A stretch of 64,000 nucleotides of DNA from Myxococcus stipitatus (GCF_037414475.1 NZ_CP147913.1:7314001-7378000); one strand, 5' to 3'. Counted from the first letter of the stretch, positions 41,814-51,135 are shown. The notes: a model not told the origin generated them from the sequence alone. Made by a program: numbers and translations.

Positions 41814-42410
41814 ATGTGGAATGAACGCTACGCGGATGCCTTTGCCTCGTATGGCACCGAGCCCAACGACTTCCTGCGTGAGGTCGCCGCGCGGATTCCA
41901 GACGGTCCGGTGTTGTGTCTGGCCGAAGGGGAGGGCCGCAACGCGGTCTTCCTGGCGCACCGGGGGCATGCGGTGACCGCGGTGGACCTGTCGGAGGTGG
42001 GGCTGGCCAACGCGGCGAGGCTCGCGTCGGAGCGAGGTGTCCCGCTCACCACCGTCCTGGCGGACCTGGCGGAGTTCGACCCAGGAGAGGCCCGCTGGGC
42101 GGGCATTGTCTCCATCTGGGCCCATGTTCCGCCGCGGGTCCGTGCGCGCCTCCATGCGGCGTGTGTGCGGGCGCTGCGGCCTGGTGGGGCCTTCGTGCTC
42201 GAGGCCTACACGCCGCGCCAGTTGGCGCGGCCGGGCAAGGGCGGCCCATCGGCCGTGGAGTTGCTGATGACGCCGGAAGAGCTGCGGGAAGAGCTCTCGG
42301 GGCTGCGCATCGAGCGCTGCGTGGAGACTGAACGCGACATCTCCGAGGGCCGCTTCCATCAGGGGCCCAGCACCACCGTGCAGGTGCTGGCCTTCAAGCC
42401 CGAGAGGTGA
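41814..42410 (+). CDS. SAM-dependent methyltransferase, TehB-like
   Basis: A 198-residue methyltransferase beginning MWNERYADAFASYGTEPNDFL, with motif I VLCLAEGEGRNAVFLAHRGH, VTAVDLSEVGLANAARLA, GIVSIWAHVPPRVRARLH and ALRPGGAFVLEAYTP. The LAEGEGRNAVFLA loop and start are typical of the TehB/thiopurine-like group involved in detoxifying oxyanions or xenobiotics. Second gene of the two-methyltransferase operon, 14 bp after the first stop, with GAGAGGTGA as ribosome site. Convergent with the D-Ala-D-Ala carboxypeptidase-like gene. Confidence 0.82.
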   Translation: MWNERYADAFASYGTEPNDFLREVAARIPDGPVLCLAEGEGRNAVFLAHRGHAVTAVDLSEVGLANAARLASERGVPLTTVLADLAEFDPGEARWAGIVSIWAHVPPRVRARLHAACVRALRPGGAFVLEAYTPRQLARPGKGGPSAVELLMTPEELREELSGLRIERCVETERDISEGRFHQGPSTTVQVLAFKPER

Positions 42411-42473
42411 GGGCTTGCCCCGCTGCGTGAGCCGTCATGGACCGCCCGCTCCTGTTGCCGCGAGGGGCGGGAC

Positions 42474-43727
42474 TCAGGGCTGACCGGTGCGCTCGATGAG
42501 GGGCTCGAGCACCGCGGCCAGGTCGCCCATGACGTTGATGTTCCCCGTGAGGGTGCGGCCGGTCTTGGGAAGCTGGAGCATGAAGCTCTGGTAGCCCGCG
42601 GTGGTGCCCAGATGCCCGATGGCGATGACGCCTCGGGACTCGAGCCGCATCACTCCGAGGCCGTAGCCCACCAGCCGCGACTCGGGCTCGGGCGCGGGCT
42701 GGAACGCGAGCATGGCGTCGAGGGTCTCCTTGCGTTCGAAGAGCGCACCGGCGCGGAGCTTCTTCCAGAACGTGCCGAGGTCGGAGACGGTGGTCACGAG
42801 CGCATGCCCGCCCGAGGCTCCGGCCATCGACGGGTCGACGGCGGTGAGGTCCACCATCTCTTCATCGAAGGGGACGTACCCGCGGGCGCAGGGCGCCGGG
42901 CAGCTCGAGTCTCCGGGCTCGGGCAGGAATGACTGGGAGAGGCCCGCCCGTTCGATGACCCGCTCGCGGACAATCTCGCGCCAACTGCGTCCCTCGGCGG
43001 CCGAGAGGATTTCGCCCAGGAGCACGAAGTTCGTGTTCGAGTAGCCGTAGCTCGTGCCGGGTGGGAACACCGAGGGCTGTGCCCTGGAGATGTCGAGAAT
43101 CTCCGCGAGCGTCCACACGTGGTCCGGGTTCGACAGGATGACCCTGTCCGTCTCGGGGGTGGTCCACTCTGGAATGCCCGAGCGGTGACCGAGCAGCATG
43201 GCCACGGTGATGTCCCGCGCGTTCTCGATGCGGTCCGTCACGCTCTCGGGCAAGCGCTTCGTCAGGGTGTCATCCAGCGCGAGCGTGCGCCGCTCGACGG
43301 ACTGGAGCACGGCGGTGGCGACGAGCGTCTTGAGGATGCTGCCCGCGCGGAAGTGGTGCCGTGGGGTCATGGGCTGGTTCCGCTCGATGTCGGCGACCCC
43401 CGCGGCGCCCTGCCAGGTCGAGCCCTTGTCCGAGGTGACGGCGATGGAGACCCCGGGCGTCATGCCCTTGGCGACAGCGTCATCGATGAGGGCTTGGAGG
43501 TCGGCGTGCAGCGCGGCGGACGCGTCGTCGTTGTCGTCGTCTCCACAGCCACCGAGGGCTCCCGCGAGGCCCAGGAGCAGGACGAGGGACAGCGAGGTGA
43601 GCTTCGGGCGTGAGCGGGAGGCTCCGTCAGGGCGCTTCGCGGGCGCGCGCGTCGGCGACACACGTGAGAGGCCATTCGAGAGGGAATCAACCTGACTGAC
43701 TTTGGAGCGTTGCGATGAAAGGGTCAT
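42474..43727 (-). CDS. Serine hydrolase lipoprotein (class C beta-lactamase / D-Ala-D-Ala carboxypeptidase fold)
   Basis: A 417-residue lipoprotein. A long Ser/Arg-rich N-region precedes the hydrophobic core LTSLSLVLLLGLAGALGGC (lipobox GALGGC). Active-site motifs are complete: SILK (S-x-x-K), YSN (Y-x-N) in SYGYSNTNF, and HLG near the end. It matches the R61 carboxypeptidase / esterase EstB class. Activity on D-Ala-D-Ala peptides, beta-lactams or esters cannot be told apart from the sequence. ATG 43727 has no strong ribosome site; the true start may be slightly downstream, e.g. GTG 43661. A 9-bp hairpin lies just upstream (43737-43759) and could attenuate it. Confidence 0.8.
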   Translation of the reverse strand: MTLSSQRSKVSQVDSLSNGLSRVSPTRAPAKRPDGASRSRPKLTSLSLVLLLGLAGALGGCGDDDNDDASAALHADLQALIDDAVAKGMTPGVSIAVTSDKGSTWQGAAGVADIERNQPMTPRHHFRAGSILKTLVATAVLQSVERRTLALDDTLTKRLPESVTDRIENARDITVAMLLGHRSGIPEWTTPETDRVILSNPDHVWTLAEILDISRAQPSVFPPGTSYGYSNTNFVLLGEILSAAEGRSWREIVRERVIERAGLSQSFLPEPGDSSCPAPCARGYVPFDEEMVDLTAVDPSMAGASGGHALVTTVSDLGTFWKKLRAGALFERKETLDAMLAFQPAPEPESRLVGYGLGVMRLESRGVIAIGHLGTTAGYQSFMLQLPKTGRTLTGNINVMGDLAAVLEPLIERTGQP

Positions 43728-43736
43728 GCACCAGGA

Positions 43737-43759
43737 ACACCACCCGCTTGGGGTGGTGT
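43737..43759. promoter_or_regulatory. 9-bp perfect hairpin in the leader of the serine hydrolase gene
   Basis: ACACCACCC and GGGTGGTGT enclose GCTTG, ending 10 bp before ATG 43727 on the minus strand. It would occlude ribosome access if formed in the mRNA; alternatively it is a secondary terminator for the gene ending at 43871. Confidence 0.4.
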
Positions 43760-43826
43760 CACAACGGTTCGTCCCAGCGGCGCAGCGGGTGACGACGGCC
43801 TGTCCAGCCGTCAGGCCAACGACGAC

Positions 43827-43861
43827 GGCCCTGAGCGAGCGTCACCTACTCGCCCAGGGCC
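43827..43861 (-). terminator. Terminator of the IgGFc-binding-like gene
   Basis: GGCCCTG-A-GCGAG pairs with CTCGC-C-CAGGGCC (12 pairs, one mismatch) around a 9-nt loop, starting 10 bp past the stop at 43871. Confidence 0.65.
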
Positions 43862-43870
43862 GCGCGGCGC

Positions 43871-46324
43871 TCAGTACGCCACGTTCACGCGCACCAGCCG
43901 CTCGCTCGTGTTGCCCGCGGCGTCCGTGGCCCGGACGTGGACGAGCGACCCGCCGCGGTTCACCAGGTCCACCGTGTGCCGCAGCACGTGGGCGCCCGCG
44001 GGGACGTTCTCCGTCACGGTCCACTGGGTCACCACGGTGGTGGGGCTGGCGTCCTGCTCCTGGATGACCATCGTGACGAGCGGGGTGGGTTGGGTCTCCT
44101 CCTCGGTGGGCGACAGGATGACGAGCGAAGGCGGCGTGTAGTCCGCCGACACCGTCTGCTCGCGCCACGTCACGTAGCCCAGGGCATCCACGATGGTCAG
44201 CCGGACCACGTGCGTGCCTTCCGTGAGCTGGAGCTGGGTGGTGATGTAGCCGCCGCCCAGGTCGGGCGTGATGGGGATGGGCGCTCCGCCATCAATGGTG
44301 AAGAACGCGGAGGTGATGCCCGCGCTGCTGCGACCCGCGGTGCCCCAGCCGCACGCCTTGATGGAGGTCTGGTTGGTGTAGCGGGGCATGCCGCACATGG
44401 TGAGCTCCGACGCCCAGTTGAGCACCACCTGCGCGGTGTCGGTGGTGGTCGTCGTGCCGTCATTCGCCGTCAGCGACACGGTGACGGTCGCGGCCGCGTC
44501 ACACTGGAGGGTCGACACCGGGGCCGAAGGCGACCCGAAGGTGCAGTGCACGCCCGGCGGCGCGACATAGCTCCAGGAATAGGTGAGCGGGTCACCATCC
44601 GGGTCCGAGGCTGAGCCGTGCAGCGTCACCTGTTGAGAGACCAGACCCTCCTGGTCGGGGCCCGCGTCCACGATGGGCGGGGTATTGGGCGGAAGCCACG
44701 TCACCTGCACCTGGTCGGTCAGCGAGCCGATGCTCGCGGTCACCGCATCCGCGCCGGGAGCGGTGCCCGTGAAGCAGAACTCGGCGGTCCCGTCCGGCGC
44801 GGTGTTCACGGAGCCCGACGCCGAATTCACCCCAGCCGCGGCGAAGTCCACGCGCACGCCTCCGAGCGGCTGGTTCGCGTCGTCCCGCACCGTCGCCGTC
44901 ACGCAGTAGAGGCTCCCCACGACGGAGGTTCCCTGCCGGGGCGTCAGCGTGAGCGTGCTCACCTGGGCGATGGGCGCCAGGACCATGCCTCCCGGATAGC
45001 CATAGGAGTCGAAGGAGTTGAACCCGTAGAGCAGGACGCCGAAGGGGCGCGGCGCGGACAGGTGGTGCGCCCCCAGCGCGATAGGGAGCTGGGCTCCCGA
45101 GAAGCCGCTGGTGCCGATGGCCTGGAACCGGCTCGCCGGGATGAGCACCCCGTCCATCGTCACCTGGGCCACGATGTCGTTGGGGACCAGGAGGTTGGTG
45201 AAGTTCTGGGTGAAGCCCGAGCTCGGCGTGGTGACGGTGTACTGGGTGGTGAACTGCTCGTAAGGCGGCACCAACATCATGAACGGGTCCGACGGGACGC
45301 CGTCGAAGCTCGAGCCATTCGAGTACTGCGCCACGAGGATGGGCTGATTGGCGGTGATGCTCGCCGCGCCCTGGATGTTCGTCTGGAACACCTGGCCTCG
45401 CTGGAGCTGCGCCACCACCGCGCCGTTGATGCTCACCTGGGTGCCATCCTTGGCGGCCGCGAAGCGGAAGGTGTCCCCGTTGAGGCGCGCGGCCAGCGGC
45501 ACGGTCACGAAGCGCCTTCCCCACGTGGAGGTGGGGGGCAGCTGTTCCACCACGTAGTCACACGCGAAGATGTTGCCCGTCGGGATGTTGGCGCACTGAT
45601 GCCCGCCGAAGACCGCCACCGGGCGCGTGGCCTGGACGAGCGTGCCGGAGACGTCCGAGAGCGCGGGATGGGTGCTGCGAAGCTGGTACGCCTCACCCTT
45701 GTTCAGCGACACCTGGAAGGGAACGCCCGCGGCATGGCTGCCCACGGGACCGGCGGGGGTGATGGTCACCGCCGTGGCGTCCTCCGTGGCCACGACGGAG
45801 AACTGCGAGCCATTGATGACGTTGACGTTGGGAAAGGCCTGCACCACGTACTCCGTGCCCAGGCTGACGGTGGGCAATCCCAGGAACGCGTCCGTCGTCT
45901 CCGGCAGCCGGTTGAGTCCATAGACGGAGATGTCCGCGCTCGCGGTGACCTGGATGCCCTTGGGCTCCACGCCGTCCACGGCCACCTGCGCCACCGAGGA
46001 GGGCACCACCACGGACGTCACCTGGCCCGGTGTCACCGAGAAGTCGAAGGTGAACCCCTGTCCTGGAACGCGAACCTGCCCCGTGGCCGACGTGTCTCCG
46101 GCGATGAACAACGTGAGCACGGCAGTGGGTTGGTAGTTGCCTGGGAAGGCCAGCCAGAACTCGCGGCCCCGGCTGCTCGCGCCGCTCAGGCCTTGCGCGC
46201 GCGCATCGATAGGGCCCATGGGCCCTTCTGGATTCGTGTCCGGAGAGGACTCCTCCAGACACCCCGTCATCAAGCCGCTGACCATGGCCACCAAGGCCAG
46301 ACCGGTCTTCATCCGTGTGAACAT
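43871..46324 (-). CDS. IgGFc-binding-like lipoprotein with Ig-like/PKD domains
   Basis: An 817-residue lipoprotein (GLALVAMVSGLMTGC lipobox). The first 400 residues match the IgGFc-binding N-terminal domain: GREFWLAFPGNYQPTAVLTLFIAGD, ISVYGLNRLPETTDAFLGLP, AVFGGHQCANIP, CDYVVEQLPPTSTWGRRFV. Next are a Big1-like domain (GSLYCVTATVRDDANQPLGGV), a PKD domain (GPDQEGLVSQQVTLHGSASDPDGDPLTYSW) and a final Ig-like module. In eukaryotes the name-giving domain occurs in mucus-binding proteins; bacterial members are surface adhesin candidates. ATG 46324 places the lipobox correctly; an internal Met (MKTGLAL) is four codons downstream. Confidence 0.78.
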   Translation of the reverse strand: MFTRMKTGLALVAMVSGLMTGCLEESSPDTNPEGPMGPIDARAQGLSGASSRGREFWLAFPGNYQPTAVLTLFIAGDTSATGQVRVPGQGFTFDFSVTPGQVTSVVVPSSVAQVAVDGVEPKGIQVTASADISVYGLNRLPETTDAFLGLPTVSLGTEYVVQAFPNVNVINGSQFSVVATEDATAVTITPAGPVGSHAAGVPFQVSLNKGEAYQLRSTHPALSDVSGTLVQATRPVAVFGGHQCANIPTGNIFACDYVVEQLPPTSTWGRRFVTVPLAARLNGDTFRFAAAKDGTQVSINGAVVAQLQRGQVFQTNIQGAASITANQPILVAQYSNGSSFDGVPSDPFMMLVPPYEQFTTQYTVTTPSSGFTQNFTNLLVPNDIVAQVTMDGVLIPASRFQAIGTSGFSGAQLPIALGAHHLSAPRPFGVLLYGFNSFDSYGYPGGMVLAPIAQVSTLTLTPRQGTSVVGSLYCVTATVRDDANQPLGGVRVDFAAAGVNSASGSVNTAPDGTAEFCFTGTAPGADAVTASIGSLTDQVQVTWLPPNTPPIVDAGPDQEGLVSQQVTLHGSASDPDGDPLTYSWSYVAPPGVHCTFGSPSAPVSTLQCDAAATVTVSLTANDGTTTTTDTAQVVLNWASELTMCGMPRYTNQTSIKACGWGTAGRSSAGITSAFFTIDGGAPIPITPDLGGGYITTQLQLTEGTHVVRLTIVDALGYVTWREQTVSADYTPPSLVILSPTEEETQPTPLVTMVIQEQDASPTTVVTQWTVTENVPAGAHVLRHTVDLVNRGGSLVHVRATDAAGNTSERLVRVNVAY

Positions 46325-46389
46325 GAATCCCCCTCTGCTTTCCCCAGTCGAGTGACTGGTTGAGTCTGTGTGTGTTTGAGGCGTGTATC

Positions 46390-46430
46390 CCTCGGCAAGG
46401 GCAGACATCCGGGGCCTGCCCTCGCCGAGG
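46390..46430 (-). terminator. 15-bp hairpin terminator of the amidohydrolase gene
   Basis: CCTCGGCAAGGGCAG pairs with CTGCCCTCGCCGAGG with a single mismatch around an 11-nt loop, 10 bp past the stop at 46441. It lies upstream of the next gene in the same direction, so it should insulate the two. Confidence 0.7.
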
Positions 46431-46440
46431 CCAAGGTGAA

Positions 46441-48453
46441 TCAGGGGTTCTTCGAGGTGGGCTTGCCGCTCAGATAGGTCTCCACCACGGGAATCTTGTG
46501 AATCTGCGTGGGGTCCTTCTTCTGGGGGCCGTAGTCGAGGGGGTTGTCGCCCAGCACGACGAAGTCGGCGACCTTGCCCTGCTCGATGCTGCCCAGCCAC
46601 CCGTCGAGCTCATGTTGCCGGGCGGGCTCGATGGTGATGGCGCGCAGGGCCTCCTCGACGGTCGCGGCGTGCTTCTCGAGGCCGAGGGTGCCGCTCTCCT
46701 GGAGCAGGGGATAGGCCCAGGTGCGACGGGTGACGGCCTGCTCGACGAACCAGAGCGGGCGAGGCGGGGTCACCATCGAGTCGCTGTGGAATGAGAACGG
46801 GATGCCCTGGTCGCGGTCGAAGCCCACGGGGTCCAGGTTGTTCGCGGCCTCTTCACCCAGCATGCCCCTGAACGCGTGGCCCCAGTACGCCACGTGGCCG
46901 ATGAGGTGCGTCACCCGCGCGTCGAGGGCGGGCGTCTTCTGGCCGTTGGGCGCGATGTACGTCCCCTTGATGAGGTCGCCCAGGTTCTTGGAGAGCTGCG
47001 CCTGGCCCACGGTGTTGTGGATGAACAGCACGCGGTGCGGGTTCTTCGCCGTCTGCTGGAGCTGGGCGAAGGCGTCGATGGCCCACTGGTTCGCGTCGTT
47101 GCCGTTGGCGTGGAGCTGGACGCGCCAGCCCTTCGTCTTCCATGGGGCGCTCAGCGCGTTGACGATGGCCTGCGTGTTCTCGAAGTCGGCCCGGCCCTCT
47201 CCCGCGTCCGCGCAGTGGCCGGTCTTCGCGTAGGAGTACGGCGTGGCGAGCTTGGCGGTGCAGCCCTGGGTGGAGCCATCCACCCAGAGCTTGAGGCCGC
47301 CGGCGCCCAGCCACTTGGGCAGCTTGCAGGTCGCGTCCTGGAGCGGGTCACAGGCGGGCCCCGTCGGCTGGATGCCCTCGGCCTTCGCGGTGTCGTACGT
47401 CACGACGCCGGTGACGCGCATCGGGAAGTGTTCCTGCTCCGCGAGCGCCTTCACGGCGTTGACCTGGGACATGCCCGCCAGGCCGCCGTCGGCGATGGTC
47501 GTGAGCCCCGCGTCGCGCATCGCCTGGATGCCGGGCTTGAGCTCCTTCTCGTAGACCTCCAGGAGCGCCTTGGGGTCCGACTTGAGTTGCGCCAGGGGCA
47601 GGCTCTTCTGCAGGGCCGCCATGAAGGGCGCATAGCCCGAGCTCTCCTTGAGGAGACCGGAGAAGGGGGCCTTGTTGTTCGGGCCCCATTCACCACCGCC
47701 GCCTGAGACGGACGCGGGAGGGCACTGGGATTGGCCCGCGCAGACGACGTCGATGGCCTTCTGGTTCACGTACGCCAGATGGCCGGACTGGTCGAGGATG
47801 AGCACGGGGCGGTCCGTGCGCACGCAGCGCTCGATGTAGAACTTCGGATTGTCCATGAAGCCCCCGGCGCTCGCGGCCTCCTTGGCGGTGATGCCGCACT
47901 TGAGGGGGTCGAACACCTGCCGCGACGGGTCCAGGTTCATGCCCAGGACGAACTCGTCCTTCGGGGCCTGGGGGGACAGCTTGATGGAGGCGAGGGTGCT
48001 CAACACGTCCGCGCGGGACTCGCAGGACGTGGCGGTGGGGACACGGTAGGGACCGGGCAGGCAGGGCGCCAGGTTGTGTGACTCGAGGACGCTCTGGAGG
48101 AGCGTCGGCAAGAGGTGCAGGTGGGGGTCGATGAAGCCCGGCATCAGCACCTGGCCCGCTTCGAGCTGGACGACCTTGGCGCCCACGCCGAGGCTGTCTC
48201 GGACCGCCTGCTCGGTGCCCACCTTCAGGATGCGGCCGTGCTCATCCACGGAGACGGCCTCGGCGACCGACATCTGGTCATCCATGGTGAGGATCTTCCC
48301 GATGAAGATCGTCTTGTCGGTGTCGGGGGGCTTCGCAATCGAGCCACCGGTCGTCGCGCACGAAGCCAGGAAGGCGAGTGACGCGGTGCAGACCCAGGAA
48401 CGTGAAAGGAGATGTCTGGGAGCGAAACGCTCCCGCCGCGGATGTCTGGTCAT
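46441..48453 (-). CDS. Amidohydrolase lipoprotein (YtcJ-like, amidohydrolase family 3)
   Basis: A 670-residue lipoprotein (SLAFLASC lipobox). The TIM-barrel amidohydrolase shows KILTMDDQMSVAEAVSVDEHGRI, VLMPGFIDPHLHLLPTLL (first metal His pair HLH), GGLKLWVDGSTQGCTA, WRVQLHANGNDANQWAIDAF, LFIHNTVGQ, PFSFHSDSMV (metal Asp region) and a C-terminal IEQGKVADFVVLGDNP strand. These enzymes hydrolyse N-substituted amides or exocyclic amines. Several Cys (CLPG, CESR, CGIT, CAGQSQC) suggest an oxidising location. Its upstream region has three palindromic operators. Substrate unknown. Confidence 0.82.
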   Translation of the reverse strand: MTRHPRRERFAPRHLLSRSWVCTASLAFLASCATTGGSIAKPPDTDKTIFIGKILTMDDQMSVAEAVSVDEHGRILKVGTEQAVRDSLGVGAKVVQLEAGQVLMPGFIDPHLHLLPTLLQSVLESHNLAPCLPGPYRVPTATSCESRADVLSTLASIKLSPQAPKDEFVLGMNLDPSRQVFDPLKCGITAKEAASAGGFMDNPKFYIERCVRTDRPVLILDQSGHLAYVNQKAIDVVCAGQSQCPPASVSGGGGEWGPNNKAPFSGLLKESSGYAPFMAALQKSLPLAQLKSDPKALLEVYEKELKPGIQAMRDAGLTTIADGGLAGMSQVNAVKALAEQEHFPMRVTGVVTYDTAKAEGIQPTGPACDPLQDATCKLPKWLGAGGLKLWVDGSTQGCTAKLATPYSYAKTGHCADAGEGRADFENTQAIVNALSAPWKTKGWRVQLHANGNDANQWAIDAFAQLQQTAKNPHRVLFIHNTVGQAQLSKNLGDLIKGTYIAPNGQKTPALDARVTHLIGHVAYWGHAFRGMLGEEAANNLDPVGFDRDQGIPFSFHSDSMVTPPRPLWFVEQAVTRRTWAYPLLQESGTLGLEKHAATVEEALRAITIEPARQHELDGWLGSIEQGKVADFVVLGDNPLDYGPQKKDPTQIHKIPVVETYLSGKPTSKNP

Positions 48454-48531
48454 GGTGCTCCTGTGGAAGGGTGCTCATTCCTATACACGGGAGGGCTGAC
48501 TGCGTGTGCGAAAAAGCAGCGAGACACGGAT

Positions 48532-48582
48532 TGACGTGTCAGAGGGGACTCTTGACGTGTCAATGCCGCGGCTGACGCGTCA
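48532..48582. promoter_or_regulatory. Triple TGACRYGTCA operator array upstream of the amidohydrolase gene
   Basis: TGACGTGTCA (48532-48541), TGACGTGTCA (48553-48562) and TGACGCGTCA (48573-48582) are spaced 21 and 20 bp, i.e. on one helix face. They are 79-129 bp before ATG 48453. Each is palindromic; the second extends to TTGACGTGTCAA. The same element occurs as a pair at 31008-31038. Confidence 0.65.
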
Positions 48583-48673
48583 ATGCCGGACGGCGCTCCT
48601 GGGGAGCGCGCGTTCGGGGTGGGGTTGGTTGATATGTGATTGGGTCGTCACATCCACAGCCACGCCATGGAAC

Positions 48674-49117
48674 TCACGGGTCGCCGGAGTACCCCACTTG
48701 AATCAGTTCATCTTGAGTGACTTCGACGTCGAACCAAAGCCAGTCCATGCCGACGTCGTCCATGTCGAACTCCGAGGAGCGCCAGTCGGGGACATGGTTT
48801 GCGAGCCACGGTGAGTAGATCTCCACATGCAGGAGCTTGCGGCCCTCGACGATGAGGCCGACGTACTGGCGGCGGTAATCGCGGAGGATGGTGTCCTCGG
48901 ATGGCGTGCGCACATGCTGAAGATGCGGACCGAGGCTCGTTCGCAAGTGGGCCGCGAGGCCGCGTTCGAAGCGCCGGATGTCGTCCACGCCCGGTGACCA
49001 GGTCTCGACGCGCGGGCGAACAGTCTGGGGGGCGAGTGGCGTGTGGAAGTGGAAATGGACCGGGTTGTTCGCCGGCACGATGTTCCCCTCCGTCCACCCG
49101 ACCGCGAGGCGTGTCAT
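48674..49117 (-). CDS. Conserved-looking small protein, function unknown
   Basis: A 147-residue soluble protein without signal: FHFHTPLAPQTVRPRVETWS, IRRFERGLAAHLRTSLGPHL, DYRRQYVGLIVEGRKLLHVEIYSPW, WLWFDVEVTQDELIQVGYSG. Strong G/C third positions and a balanced hydrophobic pattern support a real gene. The IRRFE.GL..HL start, then a strand with LLHVEIYSPW, suggests a compact alpha/beta fold. No homologue family comes to mind. Divergent from the zincin lipoprotein gene; 49118-49362 between them contains only promoter space. Confidence 0.6.
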   Translation of the reverse strand: MTRLAVGWTEGNIVPANNPVHFHFHTPLAPQTVRPRVETWSPGVDDIRRFERGLAAHLRTSLGPHLQHVRTPSEDTILRDYRRQYVGLIVEGRKLLHVEIYSPWLANHVPDWRSSEFDMDDVGMDWLWFDVEVTQDELIQVGYSGDP

Positions 49118-49362
49118 GGTGCGAGTGTCCCCTGGAGTCGTTCAGCTCCCGGTCATGCGGCCACACATCATTTCGCAGCAGGAGGGGGAGTCCAACTCGC
49201 CTGAACCGCCACATGGAGCCAGTCTCGAGGCGATGGATGCGACCCGGCACCCATCGTCTGGACCATACCAGGGGCCACGGATCGCCTCGCCGATGGCCTT
49301 CAAATGGCAACCAGTTCCGGGCCGAAGTCGGGCCTTCGGCCTCGGGTGATATTCGTGCCGGC

Positions 49363-51066
49363 ATGCCTCTCTATCTGCACGGTCTCCGGCTCATGCTCGT
49401 TGTTGTGGTCTGCGCCGGTTGTGGCGGCGGAGATGACGCCGCTGGACTCACCACGCTCGTCCGTCCCGCCGAGAGCCTGAAAATCGCTCCCGGGGTGCCG
49501 GTGCCCATCGAGTGGGTCTCGACGGGGGTGGGGGCGGCCACCGTGGATCTGCTCGCCGATGTGGATGGCGATCCGGAAACGACCGAGGATCAGCTCCCGC
49601 TCGTGTCGGGCAATGCCGCGGCCACGGCGCCGACCGTGTTCGACTGGCAGACCTCTGGCGTGCCGTTCGGCAGGTACCACGTCATCGCGCGCAGGGTCGA
49701 CACGTCGGGCACCCACGTCAGCACGGCGCCCGGCGTCGTGGAGGTCGTCCAGCCCCTCCTCAAGGTCGAGAACCTCAAGGACGGGGAGCGGCTGCGCTAC
49801 CCGCTGGCATTGCTCTCTGGCTCCGTGCCTGGAGAGGTCACCCAGGTGTCCGCCGGCTTGCCCAACGAGCCGAAGCGTACCTGGCCCGCGTTCGGCGGCC
49901 GGTTCAAGACGTTGGTGCCGCTGCTGCCCGGCGAGAACGACGTCCTCCTCGAGACGGGTGGGGTGCTGCACCGGTTCGCCCTCGGCTACAAGCCCATGAC
50001 GACCCCGTACGCCGTTCGCTTCGTGTATGTGCTCCCCGCCGATGGGGAGGGGCGCTTCGATGCCCCTGCCGGAGAGCCGAACGACCTCGCGAGCGCCCTG
50101 CGCCGGATTGCCACGGCGGCCGAGCTCCTCCAGACCTTCACGGCGGAGGCGCTCGAGGCGCAGGGCTCAGGCCGCCGCACGTTCCGCATCGCGCGTGATG
50201 GCTCAGGTGCTCCCATCGTGCAGACCTTCCGCAGCAGGCTGACGACGGCACAGGCGCACGCCATGGATGGCAACGCGCTCTGGTCGCACTTCTACTCAGA
50301 GCTCGAGTCGATGCCCAACCGCAACGGAACCATCGATGTGGCCATCATGTCGATGACGCACTTCGACCCGGTGCGGAAGAAGGTGCTCGCGCATACCGCC
50401 CTCGGTGGGGGAAGGCTCGGGCTCTTCGGGAGCGGCGGGCTGCACACGTGGGCCCAGTCACTCGATGAGGTCGCCGCGCGGTTCCTCGACGAACGTCGCA
50501 TCGACACGGAGGTGTTGCTCGACGACAGCGCGTTTCGCGGAACCCACTGGGCGAACTACGCCACGGGCCTGGGCGCGACGATGCACGAGCTCGGACACTG
50601 CCTCAGCCTGCCGCATCCGACCGACAACATGAGCGTGATGTCGCGCGGGTTCGACTTCATCAACCGCACGTTCATGGTCCAGGAGCCCGCGAGCAAGACG
50701 TCAGCGGGGCTCGCCCCCGTGAAGCCCACGGATGAGCCCGGCTGGGGTCGCAATGGCGCGGTCCGGCTGCGATTCGTCCGCTGGCTCGACGCCGACGCCG
50801 TCAACTACAGGGTCAACATGAGTCCGACGTTGAGCGAGACGGCGACCGAGGTCGTGCTCTCCAGTATGGCGGGGGTGCGGCACATCTCCTGGAACGTGAA
50901 CTCCGACGTCCTGGGTCATGACGAGTTCCTTGGCGAGCCTCCACCGACGGTGACCGTGCGGAAGCAGGCGCTCAGGGCTCGCTTCCCGGGCATGGCGACC
51001 CTCAGGGCCAATGTCATCGACGACGACGGCAACCTTGGCGAGTGGGAGGTCCAACTCCAGGAGTGA
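49363..51066 (+). CDS. Putative zinc metalloprotease (zincin) lipoprotein
   Basis: A 567-residue lipoprotein (LMLVVVVCAGC). Residues about 20-120 form an Ig-like front (APGVPVPIEWVSTGVGAATV, LLKVENLKDGERLRYPLALL). The protease part has GATMHELGHCLSLPHPTDNM then SVMSRGFDFINRTFM. That HELGH-x-x-x-L-P-H-P plus MSRGFD(F)xNRTF signature corresponds to the YIL108W-like metallopeptidase family (Pfam Metallopep). A C-terminal beta domain follows. Peptidase activity on extracellular protein is inferred. ATG 49363 is set by the lipobox; the frame is open further upstream but there opposes another gene. Confidence 0.72.
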   Translation: MPLYLHGLRLMLVVVVCAGCGGGDDAAGLTTLVRPAESLKIAPGVPVPIEWVSTGVGAATVDLLADVDGDPETTEDQLPLVSGNAAATAPTVFDWQTSGVPFGRYHVIARRVDTSGTHVSTAPGVVEVVQPLLKVENLKDGERLRYPLALLSGSVPGEVTQVSAGLPNEPKRTWPAFGGRFKTLVPLLPGENDVLLETGGVLHRFALGYKPMTTPYAVRFVYVLPADGEGRFDAPAGEPNDLASALRRIATAAELLQTFTAEALEAQGSGRRTFRIARDGSGAPIVQTFRSRLTTAQAHAMDGNALWSHFYSELESMPNRNGTIDVAIMSMTHFDPVRKKVLAHTALGGGRLGLFGSGGLHTWAQSLDEVAARFLDERRIDTEVLLDDSAFRGTHWANYATGLGATMHELGHCLSLPHPTDNMSVMSRGFDFINRTFMVQEPASKTSAGLAPVKPTDEPGWGRNGAVRLRFVRWLDADAVNYRVNMSPTLSETATEVVLSSMAGVRHISWNVNSDVLGHDEFLGEPPPTVTVRKQALRARFPGMATLRANVIDDDGNLGEWEVQLQE

Positions 51067-51135
51067 GCGAGTGCCGGGGAGCCGGCCCCCCAGCTCCTCG
51101 CCTTGACGTCCCCCGCACCGCCTCCGTGGAAGCCC

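Noticed and set aside
44618..46363. A 581-codon plus-strand frame opposite the IgGFc-binding-like gene
   Set aside because: Low-information Arg/His/Gly composition and no ribosome site; antisense to a well-supported gene.
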